Of a stretch of 29,057 nt of DNA, positions 1-8,646 are shown piece by piece. The notes beneath the pieces are model-generated. The model had not been told where the DNA came from, ran no database searches, and saw only the letters and a list, made by a program, of their open reading frames with translations. The position numbers and the translations under genes are program-made. How positions within the stretch are numbered: the first letter of the stretch is position 1; the number at the start of each line of letters is the position of its first letter. Location: NCBI GenBank assembly GCA_030831885.1, contig JAURKF010000011.1:1-29057 (forward strand), read 5' to 3'. This DNA comes from Flavobacteriales bacterium (lineage in GTDB: Bacteria > Bacteroidota > Bacteroidia > Flavobacteriales > UA16).

Positions 1-144
1 CACTTTGGGTTTTTTCTTTTCAATAACCAGGTTGCATTTTAAATGGTCGAGCACACGCACATTATGCCCATGTTGTTCGCCGGCCTCTACTAGTCGTTTG
101 GTACTATAGAGTTTGGTATCACGCGATAAGATGACGATGTTCAT
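1..144 (-). CDS. rimK: Ribosomal protein S6--L-glutamate ligase, N-terminal fragment (RimK, ATP-grasp)
   Basis: The reading frame starts at an ATG at 144 and is open to the left edge, giving only the first 48 residues. They begin MNIVILSRDTKLYSTKRLVE, matching the RimK N-terminus (I-L-S-R-D near residues 4-9, L-Y-S near 12-14, then K-R-L and a G-H-x-V motif before the first beta-alpha unit). RimK adds glutamate residues to the C-terminus of ribosomal protein S6 using ATP. The ATP-grasp catalytic domain lies outside the window, so function rests on the N-terminus alone. A possible partner, a RimB-like protease, lies at 25180-25602 on the same strand, about 25 kb away. Confidence 0.8.
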   Translation of the reverse strand, partial: MNIVILSRDTKLYSTKRLVEAGEQHGHNVRVLDHLKCNLVIEKKKPKV

Positions 145-163
145 GCAAGAAAAATTGAGTTTG

Positions 164-171
164 CGAAGGTA
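164..171 (-). promoter_or_regulatory. Possible -7 box for rimK
   Basis: Read on the minus strand this is TACCTTCG, one mismatch from the Bacteroidota -7 consensus TAnnTTTG, about 20 bases before the rimK start. No convincing -33 TTG is visible, so the call is tentative. Confidence 0.25.
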
Positions 172-212
172 ACCCTCGTTATAGTTAGCTGAGTGTTAAT
201 GATGAGTGAAAC

Positions 213-1349
213 TTATTCGAATAAGGAATAATACGCTTCGATATGTGAAGGGTTATTGGCATGAGATAAACCGAAAGCAGATGCGCCGTAGCTCCAGCGA
301 TTATATTCTTCCTGATTCATTTTGAAACAATTTCTTAGGACATCAACAAATGCCGGTTCTTCAATCGGTAACTCCCAGCCTGCCTCAGCGGTTGGCAGGT
401 GTGTCCAGGGCGTCCGGTTGCTGATAATAGCAGGCTTACCATGCTGAAGGGCCTCTACAATGGCATGACCGAAATTCTCACCCCATGTGGGTAAATAGAA
501 GAAGTGAGCATTTTTCATTAGGCTAGGAATTTCCTCCGGAGTAATCTCGCCTGGAAATGATATGATCGCACCGGAAATCTGATTAGCAATCAATCGGCAC
601 TCTTCAAGGTATTCACTGTTTTGTCTTACCCCGTAAAATGAGCATTCCACGCGATCAAGTGCAGCTGCTTTTAGAAATAGGAGAGCTTCTCGAATACCTT
701 TCTCCGGGCTGATTCTGGCGATGCTTATCAGGCGTAGCTCTCCGCTTGTTTTATGCGCAGGTGAAGCCGCCCCATCAACTTTCGTTGCCAGATTAGGAGC
801 GATACCAATAGAGCAGGCTGTTCCAAAATGAAATCGTATCTCGTTGGCTTCAGCCTCATTTGTTGCATGCCATCGAATGCCTTTAAACCAGCCGAGTAAT
901 CTAGCAGTAACCAAAAAGATTTTTTTCTTTCGAGCTTTTACGGATAGAGCACCTGCTTTGAGCATGCCACGTGGAGCCAGCACACAGCTCGATGCAAGGC
1001 CCATTTTTCGAGCGACCCGCAGCGGAACGAGCGTGTATAAGGGCGAAAACAACGAATTGAAATAGAGGTAGTCGAATGATTGTTCACTCAATATTATTTT
1101 TACGAATGCACTAGTCATTTCGCCATCGTTCAAATAACAAACTTGCACATTCGGCCCATGTGATGTCCAGACTCCGTGTGTAATACCGGCGTAGGGTTCA
1201 GTGCTCTGATGATCTGTGATACGTGTTACAATCCAAAAATCGAAGTCAATTGAATGAACCAAATTCGCCAGCGATCGAATGGGTCCACCGGCTTTATATC
1301 CGGGCAGAAACCAATCACTGAACACCAGTATTTTTTTTCTAGTGTACAT
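213..1349 (-). CDS. Glycosyltransferase family 4 (GT-B) protein
   Basis: A 378-residue protein of normal length for a retaining GT4 glycosyltransferase, expected to be cytosolic and to transfer a sugar from a nucleotide donor to a lipid-linked glycan. The N-terminal acceptor domain opens with beta-1 followed by W-F-L-P-G-Y-K-A-G-G-P (residues 13-23), a pattern common in capsule/EPS GT4 enzymes. The donor domain starts near 205 with L-I-S-I-A-R-I-S-P-E-K-G and carries the GT4 signature GENFGHAIVEAL at 290-301, whose glutamates bind the donor. The start codon lies within the last 11 bases of the asparagine synthase gene upstream, so the two are probably translationally coupled. It is the last gene of the 4305-to-213 block. 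The sugar transferred cannot be told from sequence. Confidence 0.85.
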   Translation of the reverse strand: MYTRKKILVFSDWFLPGYKAGGPIRSLANLVHSIDFDFWIVTRITDHQSTEPYAGITHGVWTSHGPNVQVCYLNDGEMTSAFVKIILSEQSFDYLYFNSLFSPLYTLVPLRVARKMGLASSCVLAPRGMLKAGALSVKARKKKIFLVTARLLGWFKGIRWHATNEAEANEIRFHFGTACSIGIAPNLATKVDGAASPAHKTSGELRLISIARISPEKGIREALLFLKAAALDRVECSFYGVRQNSEYLEECRLIANQISGAIISFPGEITPEEIPSLMKNAHFFYLPTWGENFGHAIVEALQHGKPAIISNRTPWTHLPTAEAGWELPIEEPAFVDVLRNCFKMNQEEYNRWSYGASAFGLSHANNPSHIEAYYSLFE

Positions 1350-3204
1350 CGTGCTGTTTTATCCAATACCCCAATACCACTAAAGGCCAAACGCGTGACC
1401 ATGTTATTCGAGGATCACCGTTCTTAAATCGCTGCCAGATATTTTTTACTTCGTCGTGGTTAAGGGCGTTTACTTGTTTCAGTGCCTCCAGCTGCTCTTC
1501 GCAAAAGGATTTTAGCTCGTTTTTCATCCAAGTTGCCCACGGAAAAGTGAATCCCATTTTAGGGCGGTCAATAATTTCGCGTGGAATTAAATCTCCCACT
1601 GAAGCCGTCAGCAGTTCTTTCGGGGAGTGAGGATATTTGTGTGCATCAGATACCCCCAACACAAATTCGATAAGCCTGTGATCGAGGAACGGTACGCGTA
1701 TTTCGAGTGCGTGTGCCATGCTCATTTGATCAGCATCACGCAGCAATACATTTTGCATATAGGTCGACATTTCCAGCACGCTCACTTTTGATAAGGTGGG
1801 AATGCGAATGCCATTTACTGCGGTTGAAAGCAGTTGAACCGGGTTTTTTTCGGTGCTTGGAATTTTCAGTAGGCGCTTTACCTCATTGTCGTATAATACC
1901 TGACGAGTGAGGGGATAGAAATGTGCTAAATCAATGCGTTGTTGGGCAAGAGCTGCAGCGAGTTTTTCGGTAGCAGCCGAAGGTTTTAATGTGCGTAAAA
2001 GCAGACCGATGTTTTTACGCATATGAACAGGCAAGTGATTCAGCCAATTTTTACTTTCCAATCCTTTCATTCTTCGAAAAACATCGTAGCCGGCAAATAC
2101 CTCATCTCCACCAAGTCCGCTTAATGCCATTTTAACTCCGGCGTTGCGTGTTGCTTTTGAAACAACGTAGGTGTTTGGACCATCACCACTGGGGTGATCC
2201 ATTGCTGCAAGCGCTTCGGGAAGTGTTTGTCTGAAGTGATCAGCACTCAGCTGAATAGCAGTATGCTTCGTTTGAAAGCGTCGCGCGATGAGCTCAGAAT
2301 AAGGGCTCTCGTCGTATGCCTGCTCTTGAAACGTAATGGAAAACGTATTAACCGGATGATTGGAAATGCGACTCATTAATCCAACTACGATGCTGGAATC
2401 AATGCCGCCTGACAGGAATGCTCCGAATGGCACATCGGCGCGCATGCGCAGCTCTACAGATGATGTAAGGATATCCAAAACATGACGTTGCACTTCTTGT
2501 TTGGATTCGCTTCCATCGAGTCGCACCCGATTATCGACCATGTCCCACCAGCGTTCGGTATGTAAACCCTTTCTGGAAATAATCATGCGATGGCCCGGCA
2601 TGAGCATGTGCACACCTTCGATTATCGTATTTGGAGCATGCACTGTTTGATAACGCAGATAATCGGCCAATGATGCGCTGCTTATTTTACGGTCGATCCA
2701 GCCTGTCGTGAGTATGGCCCGAAGTTCCGATGCGAATACAAGTCCGTGTTCGGTTTCTGAATAGTAGAGTGGTTTAACACCTAGTCGGTCGCGCGCAATG
2801 AGAAGGCATTCTTCCTTTTCATCCCATAGAGCGAATGCAAACATGCCAAAGAAATGCTGCACACATTCGATGCCCCACATTTTGTATGCGGCAAGGATAA
2901 CTTCTGTGTCGGTTTGAGTTTGAAACGAATGGACGTGCTGCAACTCGTTTCGCAGCTCGAGGTAGTTGTAGATTTCACCGTTGAACACCACAACCAGTCC
3001 TTCCTGTTCCCAACGGAACGGCTGGTTTCCTGCTGCAGAAGTATCAATTATGGAAAGCCGGCGATGTCCAAGCACGCACACATCGCTGCTCCAAATGCCT
3101 TCTGCATCGGGGCCGCGATGGGCAATCGACCGATTCATGACGCGCACTTTTTCGATGCACATTTCTCGGTTGTTGAATCGAGCTATTCCGGTTATTCCGC
3201 ACAT
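1339..3204 (-). CDS. asnB: Asparagine synthase (glutamine-hydrolysing)-type amidotransferase
   Basis: A 621-residue protein with the complete AsnB layout. The start gives Met-Cys-Gly-Ile, so Cys2 can serve as the class II glutamine amidotransferase nucleophile, followed by R-G-P-D-A (30-34) and F-N-G-E-I-Y-N (74-80). The synthetase domain carries the PP-loop SGGIDSS at 265-271 and a second S-G-L-G-G-D-E motif further on. Such enzymes use ATP and glutamine-derived ammonia to amidate a carboxylate. Because it sits between two glycosyltransferase genes, it may amidate a uronic acid or attach amide groups in the glycan rather than make free asparagine; that is inference from context, and the sequence alone fits ordinary AsnB. 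It overlaps the next gene by 11 bases. Confidence 0.88.
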   Translation of the reverse strand: MCGITGIARFNNREMCIEKVRVMNRSIAHRGPDAEGIWSSDVCVLGHRRLSIIDTSAAGNQPFRWEQEGLVVVFNGEIYNYLELRNELQHVHSFQTQTDTEVILAAYKMWGIECVQHFFGMFAFALWDEKEECLLIARDRLGVKPLYYSETEHGLVFASELRAILTTGWIDRKISSASLADYLRYQTVHAPNTIIEGVHMLMPGHRMIISRKGLHTERWWDMVDNRVRLDGSESKQEVQRHVLDILTSSVELRMRADVPFGAFLSGGIDSSIVVGLMSRISNHPVNTFSITFQEQAYDESPYSELIARRFQTKHTAIQLSADHFRQTLPEALAAMDHPSGDGPNTYVVSKATRNAGVKMALSGLGGDEVFAGYDVFRRMKGLESKNWLNHLPVHMRKNIGLLLRTLKPSAATEKLAAALAQQRIDLAHFYPLTRQVLYDNEVKRLLKIPSTEKNPVQLLSTAVNGIRIPTLSKVSVLEMSTYMQNVLLRDADQMSMAHALEIRVPFLDHRLIEFVLGVSDAHKYPHSPKELLTASVGDLIPREIIDRPKMGFTFPWATWMKNELKSFCEEQLEALKQVNALNHDEVKNIWQRFKNGDPRITWSRVWPLVVLGYWIKQHDVH

Positions 3205-3276
3205 GCTGTAGTCGTAACAGGCGGCAAGGTAATAGCGGAAAGCACGCTCGCAATCATGCTTTGAGCAATATCCTTT

Positions 3277-4305
3277 TTATTGCAAAATTCGGGCAATGCT
3301 GGCTGCCCATGTTGTGGGGGTAATACTACTTGCCAATTCCCTGCTTATATGACCCATTTGTTTTAGTTGGGTTGCGTTGTGCGACAGTAGCATTTCAAGT
3401 GCTGCTTTTAGTCCTTCTTTGTTGCCTGCGTTAAAGACGTATCCATTCACTCTGTCTTTTAAAAATGCTTCTGCCGCCCCCACGGCGTCGGAGAGAACCA
3501 TAGGGTAACCTGCAGCGGCAAACTCATGCACAACAACACCCCATGGCTCGAAGGTGCTGGGTAACACAAACGCATTTCCGGTTGCCATGAACTTCAAGAG
3601 ATCGTCGGGCTGCATAAAGCCATGATGAATAATGTGAGGAGAATTTAGTCGCTTTTCCCAGAGTGGACCGGTTCCTATGCAGTGCAGCTCCCAGTTGGGT
3701 AAACTTGTTTCGGCTAGTGAATGAAAAATATCGAATAAGGGAAGTATATATTTTTCCTCGGAATACCGCCCTGCATAGATCAATCGATTTTTAGACTCTT
3801 GATGCGCTTTTACCTTATTGAATTTAATTACGTCGCAGGAGTAGGCTCCGGTGATGATTTTTTCTTCTGCGAAACCAAGCTTTCTTGCAAATTGCTTTTG
3901 CTTAGAGCCGGGCACAAATGCATAGTCAAAGAGTGGCTGTATAAAAAAACGTCCATACAAGGCGGATATATACTGCTTTGTTGATCCGTTCCATGCATTA
4001 TCGAATCCCAACAATGCCGGGCATGCGCGATGACGAAGTGCAGCCAAGTATCCTTTGTCGAACCATCCCCCGGTAAAAACCAGATCATAGGGATTTTCAC
4101 GAACCATGGCTATCAGTTGCGAATCTGAAATTGAACTTCGTGGTGTGACATGAATACGGTCGGAATGACTGAATTGAAAAGGAGCGTCGGCATTGACAGG
4201 ATAGGCAACTACATCGGCTTCTACATCATGCGTCGAGCACAATTCATCGAGGCAGGCCATAAAGTAACCGGCCAATTCTTTATAAAGAACGAGAATTCTT
4301 TTCAT
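3277..4305 (-). CDS. Glycosyltransferase family 4 protein
   Basis: A 342-residue GT-B-type enzyme. The N-terminal domain is less conserved and has F-T-G-G-W (77-81) in place of a typical glycine-rich opening. The donor domain begins near 174 with L-I-Y-A-G-R-Y-S-E-E-K. The GT4 donor-binding signature is FEPWGVVVHEFAAAG at 252-266, followed by the usual P-M-V-L-S-D-A-V-G-A strand. It is the first gene of a minus-strand block with asnB and another GT4 gene, and a 72-base gap separates it from asnB. Its start codon lies only 25 bases from the divergently transcribed GNAT gene, so its promoter must overlap that gene. Acceptor and donor are not predictable. Confidence 0.82.
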   Translation of the reverse strand: MKRILVLYKELAGYFMACLDELCSTHDVEADVVAYPVNADAPFQFSHSDRIHVTPRSSISDSQLIAMVRENPYDLVFTGGWFDKGYLAALRHRACPALLGFDNAWNGSTKQYISALYGRFFIQPLFDYAFVPGSKQKQFARKLGFAEEKIITGAYSCDVIKFNKVKAHQESKNRLIYAGRYSEEKYILPLFDIFHSLAETSLPNWELHCIGTGPLWEKRLNSPHIIHHGFMQPDDLLKFMATGNAFVLPSTFEPWGVVVHEFAAAGYPMVLSDAVGAAEAFLKDRVNGYVFNAGNKEGLKAALEMLLSHNATQLKQMGHISRELASSITPTTWAASIARILQ

Positions 4306-4330
4306 CTTCGCTACAAAATAACGGTAGTCA

Positions 4331-5278
4331 ATGACGATTCAAAAGTATGAAGATTGGATGCGGCCGCAGGTTGTTGCCTTGTTTGACATGGAGTATGCGA
4401 CGGGAGCCCGGCAATTCGACACCTTGTTTGGTCAGTTTTATGAGCAGGAATTTCAGCGCACACACTGCATAAGAATTGTCGCGCTGGATGGTGAACGCGT
4501 AGCGGGATTTCAGTCTTTTTTCTATTGGCCTGTTGTTATTGATGGAAATGAGGTTCAGTCCTATCAAAGTGGAAATTCGCTGGTGCATCGCGATTATCGG
4601 GGAAAGGGTTTGTTTGGAAAAATGCTTAATTTCATTCATGAGCCTGGCAGTGGTTTTAACGCTGAGCTACTCATTGGTTTTCCGGTAGAAGCCTCGTATA
4701 ATTCCTTTATGCGTAATGGTTGGTTAAATCCGTTCAATTTGCAGTGGTATGTTAAGCCACTCAATCCCGTGCGCTCTTTTTTTTCCAATCCCGAGGCCCA
4801 ATTGCGCAAGGCATGGGGCAAACGCAATCCGGGACAATTTACGGCAGATAGATCCATTTCCTATGTAGCGCAGCGGAGTGATTTTGATACGTATAGATTT
4901 GGTTATGAGAAGGGAGATTTTTACAGATACTCTTATGAACGTGATGGAAAGAAGGCCTATTTCGAATTGAAGGCACAGCGCAGAAAGCGAATTCTGCGCG
5001 AGTTGGTCATTGGGAAGTTTTTGGTAACCCATGCTGATATTGAATTTATGCAGGCGGCACTTCAAAGCCTTATTCGCGAGGTAAACCGCGCAGCTAATTT
5101 TACGCTTATTTCGCTTGCAGTGAACAACCAATCCGCAGACCTGCTTCGGGCGGCGAATGCGCTCGGAATGAGGCCGATTGACAAACGAATTTATTTTATA
5201 GCGAAGGGGCCTTTGGCAGAGCGGGTTGAGAACTGGAAGAACTGGTGGATGTTTCGAAGTGATATCGATACCTGGTAA
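4331..5278 (+). CDS. GNAT-family N-acyltransferase
   Basis: A 315-residue protein with a GNAT fold in its N-terminal half. Residues 47-65 give the central strands (R-I-V-A-L-D-G-E-R-V-A-G-F), and the acetyl-CoA pyrophosphate-binding motif is H-R-D-Y-R-G-K-G-L-F-G-K-M at 86-98 (Q/R-x-x-G-x-G/A type). A second hydrophobic half (about 140-300) resembles the extended GNAT proteins found in polysaccharide loci. It probably acylates an amino sugar or peptide-like substituent of the glycan. It overlaps the following deacetylase gene by one base (TAATG), indicating coupled expression. The first ATG is used; with only 25 bases between divergent starts, a start further inside is possible. The exact substrate is unknown. 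Confidence 0.75.
   Translation: MTIQKYEDWMRPQVVALFDMEYATGARQFDTLFGQFYEQEFQRTHCIRIVALDGERVAGFQSFFYWPVVIDGNEVQSYQSGNSLVHRDYRGKGLFGKMLNFIHEPGSGFNAELLIGFPVEASYNSFMRNGWLNPFNLQWYVKPLNPVRSFFSNPEAQLRKAWGKRNPGQFTADRSISYVAQRSDFDTYRFGYEKGDFYRYSYERDGKKAYFELKAQRRKRILRELVIGKFLVTHADIEFMQAALQSLIREVNRAANFTLISLAVNNQSADLLRAANALGMRPIDKRIYFIAKGPLAERVENWKNWWMFRSDIDTW
4340..4347 (-). promoter_or_regulatory. Candidate -7 box for the 4305-to-213 glycan block
   Basis: On the minus strand this reads TACTTTTG, a perfect match to TAnnTTTG, about 35 bases before the glycosyltransferase start at 4305. It lies inside the first codons of the divergent GNAT gene. No clear -33 TTG precedes it, which limits confidence. Confidence 0.35.
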
Positions 5279-6111
5279 TGAAGCAACGAATACTCAGCGC
5301 GATAAAATCTTGTTTAGGTACCATCGAGTATCGATTTCGGCCTTGGAATTACAAGCCAAATGAACTTGTTGTTTTGTGTATGCATTCTACTCCGCTTCAA
5401 AGAATTGGACGGTTTGAATCAATCATTGAGTTTCTTTCAGGTCATTTCAAGTTCTTGAATCCCGGTCAACTGGGCGACTATTTCGCCGGAAAACTTCAAT
5501 CGGGTCCCTACGTATTATTTACATTCGATGACGGGCTAAGAAATAACATACGAGCAGCCGAATCATTGGAGGCGCGCGGAGCGAGGGCCGTGTTTTTTGT
5601 AGTGCCTGACTTTATAGACTCTCCGGATCCAAAGGCGTATTATCTAAAAAACATTCGTCAAAAAATAGATCATAGAGTTGATCATGAGCTTGAAGATTTC
5701 ACACCCATACCTATTGAAGATTTAGTTGAATTGCAGCGGCGTGGTCATTACATAGAGTCGCATACGATGTCGCATCTTTTGAGGAGTACGAGTACGTCGC
5801 CAGAAATTGATCGAGAGATTCTCGGCAGTAAGCAATGGATAATTAGCCAACTCTTGTTGCGGGCTACAATGTTTTGCTCGCCTATACAAACCAATTTCTC
5901 TGTCAATGCCAACGCTAAAAAACAAATTGGGAAGGAATATGATTATCACTTCACCACATTCCCCGGGATGAACAGTGAAATGCTAAACCCTCAATTGATT
6001 TTCAGAAGAAACATCGAGGTTCATTGGTCTTTGGGTCAAATTAAATATTCTTTGGGGAAAGCTGATTTGGCTCGGTGGAAGGGCGAAATCGCGCTGTTTC
6101 AGCAGCTTTGA
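5278..6111 (+). CDS. Polysaccharide deacetylase (NodB homology domain)
   Basis: A 277-residue protein with a NodB-type carbohydrate esterase 4 core. Motif 1 is TFDDG at 82-86 (catalytic base Asp and metal Asp), and motif 2 is S-H-T-M-S-H at 161-166, supplying the two metal-binding histidines. The usual motif 3 (R-x-x-Y/F-G, often F-A-Y-P-F-G) appears as C-S-P-I-Q-T-N near 200-206 and is poorly conserved. No signal peptide is evident, so the enzyme may act on a cytoplasmic lipid-linked intermediate. It is coupled to the GNAT gene by a TAATG overlap, and deacetylation followed by re-acylation is a plausible pair of steps. Its last 71 bases overlap the end of the oppositely transcribed polymerase gene. 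Confidence 0.8.
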   Translation: MKQRILSAIKSCLGTIEYRFRPWNYKPNELVVLCMHSTPLQRIGRFESIIEFLSGHFKFLNPGQLGDYFAGKLQSGPYVLFTFDDGLRNNIRAAESLEARGARAVFFVVPDFIDSPDPKAYYLKNIRQKIDHRVDHELEDFTPIPIEDLVELQRRGHYIESHTMSHLLRSTSTSPEIDREILGSKQWIISQLLLRATMFCSPIQTNFSVNANAKKQIGKEYDYHFTTFPGMNSEMLNPQLIFRRNIEVHWSLGQIKYSLGKADLARWKGEIALFQQL

Positions 6112-7357
6112 TTTCAGCTTTTCTTTCAATCATGACCGTTTTATTTTGGACAGATAGATAATAATAGAGCCATAGAAAAAGGGGGAAGCCGTTCAAGAAA
6201 TAGTGGCCTTGCCGAATGAGATAAATGAGAATGATGATAGCAAGACCATTCGACATTACCCATGTTTCGTCATCCATCGCGTTGGATTTAAATATCCAGC
6301 TTCGGAATAAAAGTAAAATGATGACACTAAGTCCATATAGTCCCGTTTCTGACATGAGTCGTAGAAACATTGAATTGGCGTCCATTTTATTAAAATCGAT
6401 CTGAACTGCTCCTGCTTCCTGAGTCAAGGTGTATTTGTCGAATGCTGTAGGGTGCCCGCCCAAACCTGTTCCGAAAATCGGATGTCTTTTAAAGTTTTCC
6501 CAGGCTACGTGTGAGTTGTTATACAATACGAAGCTACTTCCATGAATGTCGTAGTTGTATATGTTTTTGGTTGTATAAACTTCGATGGTACCGTCCCAGC
6601 GGTCACGAAACTCAGGTACGTTTTTATAGGAATAGGTTACTGCTACTAGGAGCAGTGGGATGAAAATAAGTGTATATCGTATGGTTCCTAAATTAATAAG
6701 TAGGAGTAAGATGGTGAAAAAGATAGCAAGAATCCCGAGGCTTGAAAAAGACATCGGATAAACCAAGACTATAATAATACTTTGAAATTTGTTTAAGAAG
6801 ATGGTATTACGTTGAAACAGGTTGTAAACGCCGGTAAAAAAGGCAGGAGCTATTGTTGCCGCGTAATAAGCGGGCTCAGAGAAAACAGAACTCATCCGTA
6901 TCCCAAGTCCACCCTGACTGGGATTCCATTTGTTGAAGATCCAAAGAAAATTATAACCCGGTTGAAACCCAACGGCAAAAGATATTAGCTGCACCAAACC
7001 GATGATAGTGACTATCAGAGCTGATTTCATATAAAGCCTGTAGAGCTCTTTTAAATCGAAATCATAGCTCTGAACTACATAGTGGTAAAAAAGGCAGGAT
7101 GAGAAGAAGCCGATGAAGATTTTGAAGAACTGCTGAAAGGTGTTTTCTCCGGCAAAGCAGTAAACTAAACCGGAAAAAAACAAAGGAACGAATACCAATA
7201 CAGGCCATTTCGGAATACCGAATTTCGTGAAGAAGAATGGCATGTAAAGAACGAAAATGAGGTACGCCAGGTAGAACTCAAATGGAGATTTGAAAAACAC
7301 GTATGAAAACGCGTAAAGACTTGTGAAGATGAGAAATATGGAGAATCTCCTAAACAT
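6041..7357 (-). CDS. O-antigen polymerase/ligase family membrane protein (Wzy/WaaL-like)
   Basis: A 438-residue integral membrane protein with about ten hydrophobic segments. A large polar loop at roughly 245-330 is the hallmark of the O-antigen ligase/polymerase superfamily. Within it, W-E-N-F-K-R-H-P-I-F-G-T-G-L-G-G-H (286-302) matches the conserved hP(l/i)xGxGxG signature, and M-S-E-T-G-L-Y-G-L (335-343) matches the following E-x-G-x-x-G motif. Such proteins polymerise glycan repeat units or ligate them to a lipid acceptor on the outer face of the inner membrane. It is the last gene of the 13546-to-6041 operon, and two bases separate it from the acyltransferase upstream. It ends inside the convergent deacetylase gene. 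Polymerase and ligase roles cannot be separated by sequence. Confidence 0.8.
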   Translation of the reverse strand: MFRRFSIFLIFTSLYAFSYVFFKSPFEFYLAYLIFVLYMPFFFTKFGIPKWPVLVFVPLFFSGLVYCFAGENTFQQFFKIFIGFFSSCLFYHYVVQSYDFDLKELYRLYMKSALIVTIIGLVQLISFAVGFQPGYNFLWIFNKWNPSQGGLGIRMSSVFSEPAYYAATIAPAFFTGVYNLFQRNTIFLNKFQSIIIVLVYPMSFSSLGILAIFFTILLLLINLGTIRYTLIFIPLLLVAVTYSYKNVPEFRDRWDGTIEVYTTKNIYNYDIHGSSFVLYNNSHVAWENFKRHPIFGTGLGGHPTAFDKYTLTQEAGAVQIDFNKMDANSMFLRLMSETGLYGLSVIILLLFRSWIFKSNAMDDETWVMSNGLAIIILIYLIRQGHYFLNGFPLFLWLYYYLSVQNKTVMIERKAEIKAAETARFRPSTEPNQLSPKNI

Positions 7358-7359
7358 GG

Positions 7360-8631
7360 TTACGTCCTGGCGTCATCGCCACTGATTACAGTGGTGAAGG
7401 TACGCTTCTTTCGAATAAATGGGTACTCTAAATAATGATAGCTCAGTGATGCAACTACAATTGTCGTGGGTATGGATAGGGCATAGAGCAAGAAGCTGTG
7501 CCAGCCCTCTAGTTGTTTTGGAAAATGAAGGAAGTAATCCAGTAAATTGAACACTAGCGCAATGCATATGAGGTGGTACATGTAAATCCCATACGATATC
7601 TTACCTAGGTAATCCATAATCTTTCCGCGCATTCGGAAGAAACAATTGGGATTGGCAGCTACGTTTACAATGATCAGCATCGATGGGATGCTGAAGAGGA
7701 TGTAAAGTGCCAAGTAAAATTTTACCGGTGTAAATAGAATAATGAGAGGAATTCCTGCCAGCGCAAACCATTGTGATGCTTTAGAGAAAAGTATGGATAG
7801 GATTTTTTTGTTTTGATAGAATACCCACCCCGCAGCAATTCCTCCAATGGCCATTGCCTCGAATTTGAGAGAGCCAACAAATCGTTTGTATGTCTCAACA
7901 GGTGAGAATATCATTAAATCAGGATTGGGTGGAGGCCCTGGGAAGAGTATTTTGATGAGTACGAAAGAAGCAATTTTGAATGCAATCACTCCAATAAGGA
8001 AAATCCAGATAGTGCGCATAGGGCGTTTACTGAATTTGAGCAGTAGAGGCCAGAGTAAATAAAATTGCTCTTCAACGCCAATACTCCACAAATGCCCAAG
8101 GTTTGGTACACCCTCCATTACAAAGGCCAACCCGAAGTTGGGTAAAAGAAAGATGTACGATATCAGGTTCATCCAATAATGTTCGAAAAAGGTATCCTCC
8201 TGAGAAAATACTCGCAGCATCGGAATGTGATAAAGCACGAAAAATCCAAGTATTACCAGGAAGTAATAGAGCGGCCAAATGCGCAGAATACGGCGCATGT
8301 AAAATTTTCTCACCGATACAGTGGCGCTTATACGTTTCTCCTCCAGCAGCAAATACGTAATAAGAAATCCACTCAGAACGAAAAAGAAAATAACACCTAC
8401 ATAGCCTCCGAATGTGACAAACGGGCTCAACCAATGAATCGGGTCCGGAGGGCCGTCGCGAAGTATGGATTCGAAGGCCGTGCCTTTAATGTGATCGTCT
8501 ATTTTTAGCCAAAACTTATCCCTGTGCAGCATTACTTTTTTTGTGAACTCCACATGGGTGAGCAGGACCGCCAGAGCAGCAAAAAAGCGAAGTGCATTAA
8601 GCCCGGGAAAATAAGTTTTGGAGCTGTTCAT
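7360..8631 (-). CDS. Acyltransferase family 3 membrane protein (OafA/YrhL-like)
   Basis: A 423-residue membrane protein of the acyltransferase-3 family, which O-acylates cell-surface sugars. The start Y-F-P-G-L-N-A-L-R-F-F-A-A (7-19) with the L-L-T-H that follows (His26) is the family opening; the family histidine and arginine are both present. F-F-F-V-L-S-G-F-L-I-T-Y and a downstream R-R-I-L-R-I-W-P-L-Y-Y motif are also typical. About ten transmembrane helices are visible, with the second conserved region G-H-L-W-S-I-G-V-E-E-Q-F-Y in the middle. No fused SGNH domain is present. It sits 15 bases after a GT4 gene in the glycan operon and probably adds acetyl or a similar group to the repeat unit. 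Confidence 0.87.
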   Translation of the reverse strand: MNSSKTYFPGLNALRFFAALAVLLTHVEFTKKVMLHRDKFWLKIDDHIKGTAFESILRDGPPDPIHWLSPFVTFGGYVGVIFFFVLSGFLITYLLLEEKRISATVSVRKFYMRRILRIWPLYYFLVILGFFVLYHIPMLRVFSQEDTFFEHYWMNLISYIFLLPNFGLAFVMEGVPNLGHLWSIGVEEQFYLLWPLLLKFSKRPMRTIWIFLIGVIAFKIASFVLIKILFPGPPPNPDLMIFSPVETYKRFVGSLKFEAMAIGGIAAGWVFYQNKKILSILFSKASQWFALAGIPLIILFTPVKFYLALYILFSIPSMLIIVNVAANPNCFFRMRGKIMDYLGKISYGIYMYHLICIALVFNLLDYFLHFPKQLEGWHSFLLYALSIPTTIVVASLSYHYLEYPFIRKKRTFTTVISGDDART

Positions 8632-8646
8632 TTGAATCGGGCGAAG

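Noticed and set aside
2854..3264. A 136-codon plus-strand frame opposite asnB
   Set aside because: The frame is the antisense of conserved AsnB N-terminal motifs and has no independent evidence.
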